Source: Hymenobacter montanus
Lineage (GTDB): Bacteria > Bacteroidota > Bacteroidia > Cytophagales > Hymenobacteraceae
Direction: 5' to 3'
NCBI RefSeq assembly: GCF_014699115.1
Contig: NZ_JACXAD010000026.1
Coordinates: 19,173-83,172 of the forward strand
Length of the DNA: 64,000 nucleotides
The position numbers and the translations under genes are program-made. Positions 61,167 through 64,000 of this stretch are shown here, in pieces (the stretch's first letter is position 1; each line of letters begins with the position of its first letter). The notes below the pieces were generated by a model that ran no database searches, had not been told where the DNA came from, and worked only from the letters and a program-made list of their open reading frames with translations.

Positions 61167-61709
61167 TTACTTAACCTTGGCCTTCATCTTGGTGTCGCCA
61201 TTCTTCTCTTTTATTTTCTTGGCGTTCTCCTTAACAGAGGGGGCAGCCGAGGCCGTTGCCGGTTCGGTTTTCGCGGCCGAGGCGGCAGCGGCCCCAGCTT
61301 CTTTTACTTCGCCTACCAGCGAAACAGTGGCATTGCCCGCCGTGGCGTTCGATTCAATGGTCAGCACTTTATTCTGCATGCCCATTTTACCGGTCGAGTT
61401 AAAGTGAGCGACAATAGTACCGGTTTTGCCGGGTTGTACCGGCTCTTTGGTCCACTCGGGAGTCGTGCAGCCGCAGCTCACGCCAATGTTTGAAATAATG
61501 AGGGGCGCAGTGCCCGTATTCTTAAACTTGAAGGTGTGGTCAACGGTACCACCCTGAACTACCGAGCCGAAGTCGTACTTCGACTCTTCGAAGGTAATGG
61601 CAGGACCAGCTACCGTGCCAGCGGCTTTATCGGCGGGCTTAGAGGCCTGAGCCTGGGCCGAATACGCGGCGGCAGTCAGGCTAAGGGCGAGGAGCAAGGT
61701 TTTTTTCAT
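61167..61709 (-). CDS. DUF1573 exported protein
   Basis: The 180-residue protein has a signal peptide (MKKTLLLALSLTAAAYSAQAQ) and one DUF1573 (ASH/HYDIN-like Ig) domain. It has ITFEESKYDFGSVVQGGTVD, HTFKFKNTGTAPLIISNIGV and SCGCTTPEWTKEPVQPGKTG (the conserved SCGCT motif), and ends with a low-complexity Ala/Lys/Glu-rich tail (KENAKKIKEKNGDTKMKAKV). The tail resembles the Lys/Met-rich linker of the fasciclin protein at 14.0 kb. These abundant Bacteroidota proteins have no known activity. The start is ATG at 61709. Confidence 0.93.
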   Translation of the reverse strand: MKKTLLLALSLTAAAYSAQAQASKPADKAAGTVAGPAITFEESKYDFGSVVQGGTVDHTFKFKNTGTAPLIISNIGVSCGCTTPEWTKEPVQPGKTGTIVAHFNSTGKMGMQNKVLTIESNATAGNATVSLVGEVKEAGAAAASAAKTEPATASAAPSVKENAKKIKEKNGDTKMKAKVK

Positions 61710-61910
61710 GAAGCGGGGAATAATATGAGAATTGAAAGGGTAGCGTTCGACAAATTTACTGGTTTTGAGTAGGCTGGCAAATTTACGACCAAACTAACCA
61801 AGCGACCCTGAAGAAATCATGAACGCCTCAGCCCCAGTTCTAACTCTTGAATGCTTTGGAATATGGGGAACTGACGCAAAGCCTTCCGCATGATGATGAT
61901 AATAAAAGAG
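61710..61910. other. Upstream region of the DUF1573 gene
   Basis: No ORF. It probably holds the DUF1573 promoter and separates that gene from the degraded locus to the right. Confidence 0.35.
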
Positions 61911-62121
61911 TTAGTATCCGAACCCGCGCGACAGATTCTTATCCTGCTTCCACAGCAGTTCGCCGCTTTTGCCGTCGTTAATTGGGTTGGCTGCTTTCGA
62001 AAGTACCCCAGATGACGCCGTCGACGCCGAGCAACTTCGCTCGATCTTCCGTGGTCATGGTGGTCATTTTTTCGGTTATCACGCTATTCTTAGCCAGCAG
62101 GGCGTTGGTTTTGGCTACGTC
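61911..62121 (-). pseudogene. Remnant of a GNA1162-like lipoprotein gene, truncated and deleted
   Basis: On the minus strand the frame reads DVAKTNALLAKNSVITEKMT, then TTEDRAKLLGVDGVIWGTFE followed by SSQPN and a stop at about 62,000. Just beyond, in another frame, it resumes as INDGKSGELLWKQDKNLSRG and FGY with a stop at 61911-61913. The order (LGVDGVIWGT, then DGKSGELLW) is that of GNA1162/DUF799-type envelope lipoproteins. The middle is missing, and so is everything upstream of 62121, where the IS481 fragment begins. I read this as a dead gene. Confidence 0.7.
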
Positions 62122-62130
62122 CTACAACTC

Positions 62131-62333
62131 ATTAGTTGTTTACTCGCTTACCATCCCGCCAAGCGCCTCAAACGTCCGCGGGGTCTGACACCACACGAAT
62201 TTGTCTGTGCCCAGTGGCAAAAGAACCCGGCTATCTTTACCCGTGATCCGACTCACCTCACCCTGGGAGTATACATCTAGTAAGTCCTTGGCGATGCACA
62301 ACGTTCGATTTAAACTTGTCATCCACAATCACA
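62131..62333 (+). mobile_element. 3' fragment of an IS481-family transposase element
   Basis: The + frame ending at TAG 62278-62280 reads LLAYHPAKRLKRPRGLTPHE and then FVCAQWQKNPAIFTRDPTHL followed by TLGVYI. This matches the C-terminus of IS481-family integrases (AYNFAKRLK...GLTPYEFIC...P.HxMPGLN). Only the last 45-50 residues remain. The bases up to 62333 (AAACTTGTCATCCACAATCA then CA) look like the right end of the element. The left end and the catalytic domain are gone. Confidence 0.75.
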
Positions 62334-62485
62334 ACCTCTCCTTCAGATTAGACCACTACTAAAAAAGAGTTCCGACCAGAGAGGCGGAACTCTTTCCTGA
62401 AGGCACCCAAAAAAGGGAGCACCATCCGGCGGCGTGGCACAGTTCGCGAGTGGCTGTAGCCGCCCGCGAAACCGCGCTGAGTGGC

Positions 62486-64000
62486 TCAGTTGCGAATCAG
62501 GGGCAGGGCCAGGCTCACGCCGCCACCCACTACGCGCACCACGTAATGGCCCTGAGGCAGGTGCTCTACACGGAGCGAGTGCATACGTGCGCCCTCCAGC
62601 CCATACGTGCTCACGGTGCGCCCCTGCAGGTCGAGGAGGCGTACCTGATAAGTGCCGGCCGGCAACTGCCGCAGGTCAAGGGAGGTCTGGCCCAGGGCCG
62701 GGTTAGGATAGAGCACCACGTCGGCATCGTCCGGGCGGGAGAAGTTGATCACGCGTACCGGACTCATGCTGGTGGCGCCGTCGATGTCGAACTGGCGCAG
62801 GCGGTAGTAGACCAGGGCCGCGCCCAGGCGGGCGGCCCCAGGGTCGGTGAAGCGGTAGTCAGTGGGGCGGGCACTGGTGCCCTGCCCGCGCACGGTGCCC
62901 ACGCGCTCAAAGGTGCGCCCGTCGAAGGAGCGCTCCACCTCAAAACGGTCGTTGTGCAGTTCGCTGGCCGTCGTCCAGCGCAGCAGTGCGTCGCTTTTCT
63001 CGGCCGCCGCCTCGAAGCCTACCAACTCCACCGGTAGGGGTTTCTGCAGTCCGGTCGTAAGGGCGGATGCGCTGTTGCTCGTGTTGGGGTCGGCCGTGTC
63101 CGAACTCACGTTGCTGCTGCCGCTTACAGTTGAGGCAGGCATGGTGAAGGTGATAGTTTTGCTCGTGTTCGTGCCGCTGGCCAGGCTGCTGATGGCGGGC
63201 AGCGTCACCACGCCCGTGCTGCTGGTGTAGGTGCCGCCCCCCGACACGGTTACGTTGGTCAGCCCCGTGCTGAGCTGCAGCGTTGGCCGCACGGTGATGG
63301 CCGGGCTGGGGCCATCGTTGAAGATGGTGAGCGTGTAGCTGACGGTCGAGCCGGCCAGGGCTGAGCCTGCAGAAGGGCCGGTAAGCGTGGTGCGTAGGTC
63401 GGCGGCGGGCGTAGACGTAGTCGTAATAAAAGATGGGTTGTTGCTCGTGTTGGGGTCGGCCGTGGCTGAACTCACATTGCTGCTGCCGCTCACGGTCGAA
63501 GCGGGCATGGTGAAGGAGATGGTTCTACTCGTGTTCGTGCCGCTGGCCAGGCTGCTGATGGCGGGCAGCGTCACCACGCCCGTGCTGCTATTGTAGGTGC
63601 CGCCCCCCGACACGGTTACGTTGGTCAGCCCCGCGCTGAGCTGCAACGTCGGCTGCACGGTGATGGCCGGGCTGGGGCCATCATTGAAGATGGTGAGCGT
63701 GTAGCTGGCAATCGAGCCGTTCAGGGCTGAGCTGGGGCCGGTGAGCGTGGTGCGTAGATTGGCCGCGGGCGTAGACGTAGTTGTAATAAAGGATGGGTTG
63801 TTGCTCGTGTTGGAGTCGGCCGTGGCCGAACTCACATTGCTGATGCCGCTCACGGTCGAGGCGGGCATGGTGAAGGAGATGGTTCTGCTCGTGTTCGTGC
63901 CGCTGGCCAGGCTGCTGATGGCGGGCAGCGTCACCACGCCCGTGCTGCTATTGTAGGTGCCGCCCCCCGACACGGTTACGTTGGTCAGCCCCGCGCTGAG
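62486..64000 (-). CDS. T9SS-secreted adhesin-like protein with tandem DUF11/CARDB-type repeats, 3' part
   Basis: The gene runs off the right edge; its start is outside. The visible 500 residues hold two full and one partial copy of an Ig-like repeat of 120-122 residues (e.g. ADLRTTLTGPSAGSALAGST, YTLTIFNDGPSPAITVRPTL, TVSGGGTYTSSTGVVTLPAI, SFTMPASTVSGSSNVSSATA, TADPNTSNN). DUF11-like repeats of this kind form stalks of cell-surface proteins. Then come a linker (KPLPVELVGFEAAAEKSDAL, a common pre-T9SS module with RWTTASELHNDRFEVERSFD) and a T9SS sorting domain (VVLYPNPALGQTSLDLRQLP, LLDLQGRTVSTYGLEG, LPQGHYVVRVVGGG). The repeats are close to identical in DNA. Confidence 0.88.
   Translation of the reverse strand, partial: LSAGLTNVTVSGGGTYNSSTGVVTLPAISSLASGTNTSRTISFTMPASTVSGISNVSSATADSNTSNNPSFITTTSTPAANLRTTLTGPSSALNGSIASYTLTIFNDGPSPAITVQPTLQLSAGLTNVTVSGGGTYNSSTGVVTLPAISSLASGTNTSRTISFTMPASTVSGSSNVSSATADPNTSNNPSFITTTSTPAADLRTTLTGPSAGSALAGSTVSYTLTIFNDGPSPAITVRPTLQLSTGLTNVTVSGGGTYTSSTGVVTLPAISSLASGTNTSKTITFTMPASTVSGSSNVSSDTADPNTSNSASALTTGLQKPLPVELVGFEAAAEKSDALLRWTTASELHNDRFEVERSFDGRTFERVGTVRGQGTSARPTDYRFTDPGAARLGAALVYYRLRQFDIDGATSMSPVRVINFSRPDDADVVLYPNPALGQTSLDLRQLPAGTYQVRLLDLQGRTVSTYGLEGARMHSLRVEHLPQGHYVVRVVGGGVSLALPLIRN

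Noticed and set aside
62450..63037. Open frame of 195 codons on the + strand
   Set aside because: It is antisense to the T9SS sorting domain gene and its translation has no motif; GC-rich third positions keep antisense frames open here.
63060..64000. Regular repeats at the right edge as a possible CRISPR array
   Set aside because: The period is 360-366 bp, lies fully in an open reading frame and encodes an Ig-like domain. It is a protein repeat.

Overview
The window looks like a chromosomal segment from a GC-rich member of the Bacteroidota, most likely Hymenobacter or a close relative (Cytophagales, Hymenobacteraceae). This rests on five proteins ending in type IX secretion (T9SS) C-terminal sorting domains, Bacteroidota-type promoters (TTG - about 19 nt - TAnnTTTG, often only a few bases before the start codon), a TonB-dependent receptor, PorT-like and MbnP proteins, lipoproteins with CKK or CxP starts, and families common in this group (DUF4296, DUF1573, DUF58/BatA, KGG, TIGR04283). 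Genus is an inference from style, not from a marker gene; there is no rRNA here.

Layout. 0-6.4 kb: the end of an M50 protease gene, a TIGR04283 glycosyltransferase, and a probable metal-handling group (Cys-containing exported protein, MbnP lipoprotein, CDICGC outer-membrane protein). Two miniature inverted-repeat elements (MITEs) with clear target duplications sit around the last gene. 6.6-13.9 kb: pgk, a tandem D-Ala-D-Ala ligase fusion followed by a PASTA protein, and a T9SS cargo protein. 14-22.8 kb: fasciclin protein, tRNA-Arg(CCG), Ohr, sucC, LolD-type ATPase, a phage-recombination-like orphan, RecQ and a rhodanese. 23-31.3 kb: a secreted endonuclease I fusion, two hydrophilic acidic proteins, a TonB-dependent receptor and another T9SS cargo. 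32-43.7 kb: small conserved proteins, HPPD (tyrosine degradation), a beta-helix T9SS protein, a phosphohexomutase, a PorT-like barrel, an ABC1/UbiB kinase and a phasin/histone-H1-like protein.

44-54.5 kb: an HSL-type esterase, acyltransferase, YggS, a Bat-type cluster (DUF58, BatD-like, BatA-like) split by an AT-rich islet carrying one orphan gene, a DUF4296 lipoprotein, CsaA, a DUF922 protein and a MATE exporter. 54.8-60.7 kb: an egtB-egtD ergothioneine operon, a KGG stress protein, menC, a two-lobed aspartyl protease with a PDZ domain, and DUF423. 61-64 kb: DUF1573, a degraded locus (broken lipoprotein gene abutting an IS481 fragment), and the 3' part of a T9SS adhesin-like gene with near-identical 120-122-residue repeats that runs off the right edge.

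Most of the window is ordinary housekeeping or envelope sequence. The parts that stand out are the palindromic intergenic elements (MITEs, a CCGCG-N-AGCGG family, a CTCACCCCC family), the double Ddl in which the two halves keep different active-site motifs, the orphan gene inside the Bat cluster, and the degraded IS481 locus. I did not find a clear new defence or mobile system. All coordinates and motif comparisons were made by eye; no database search was run.
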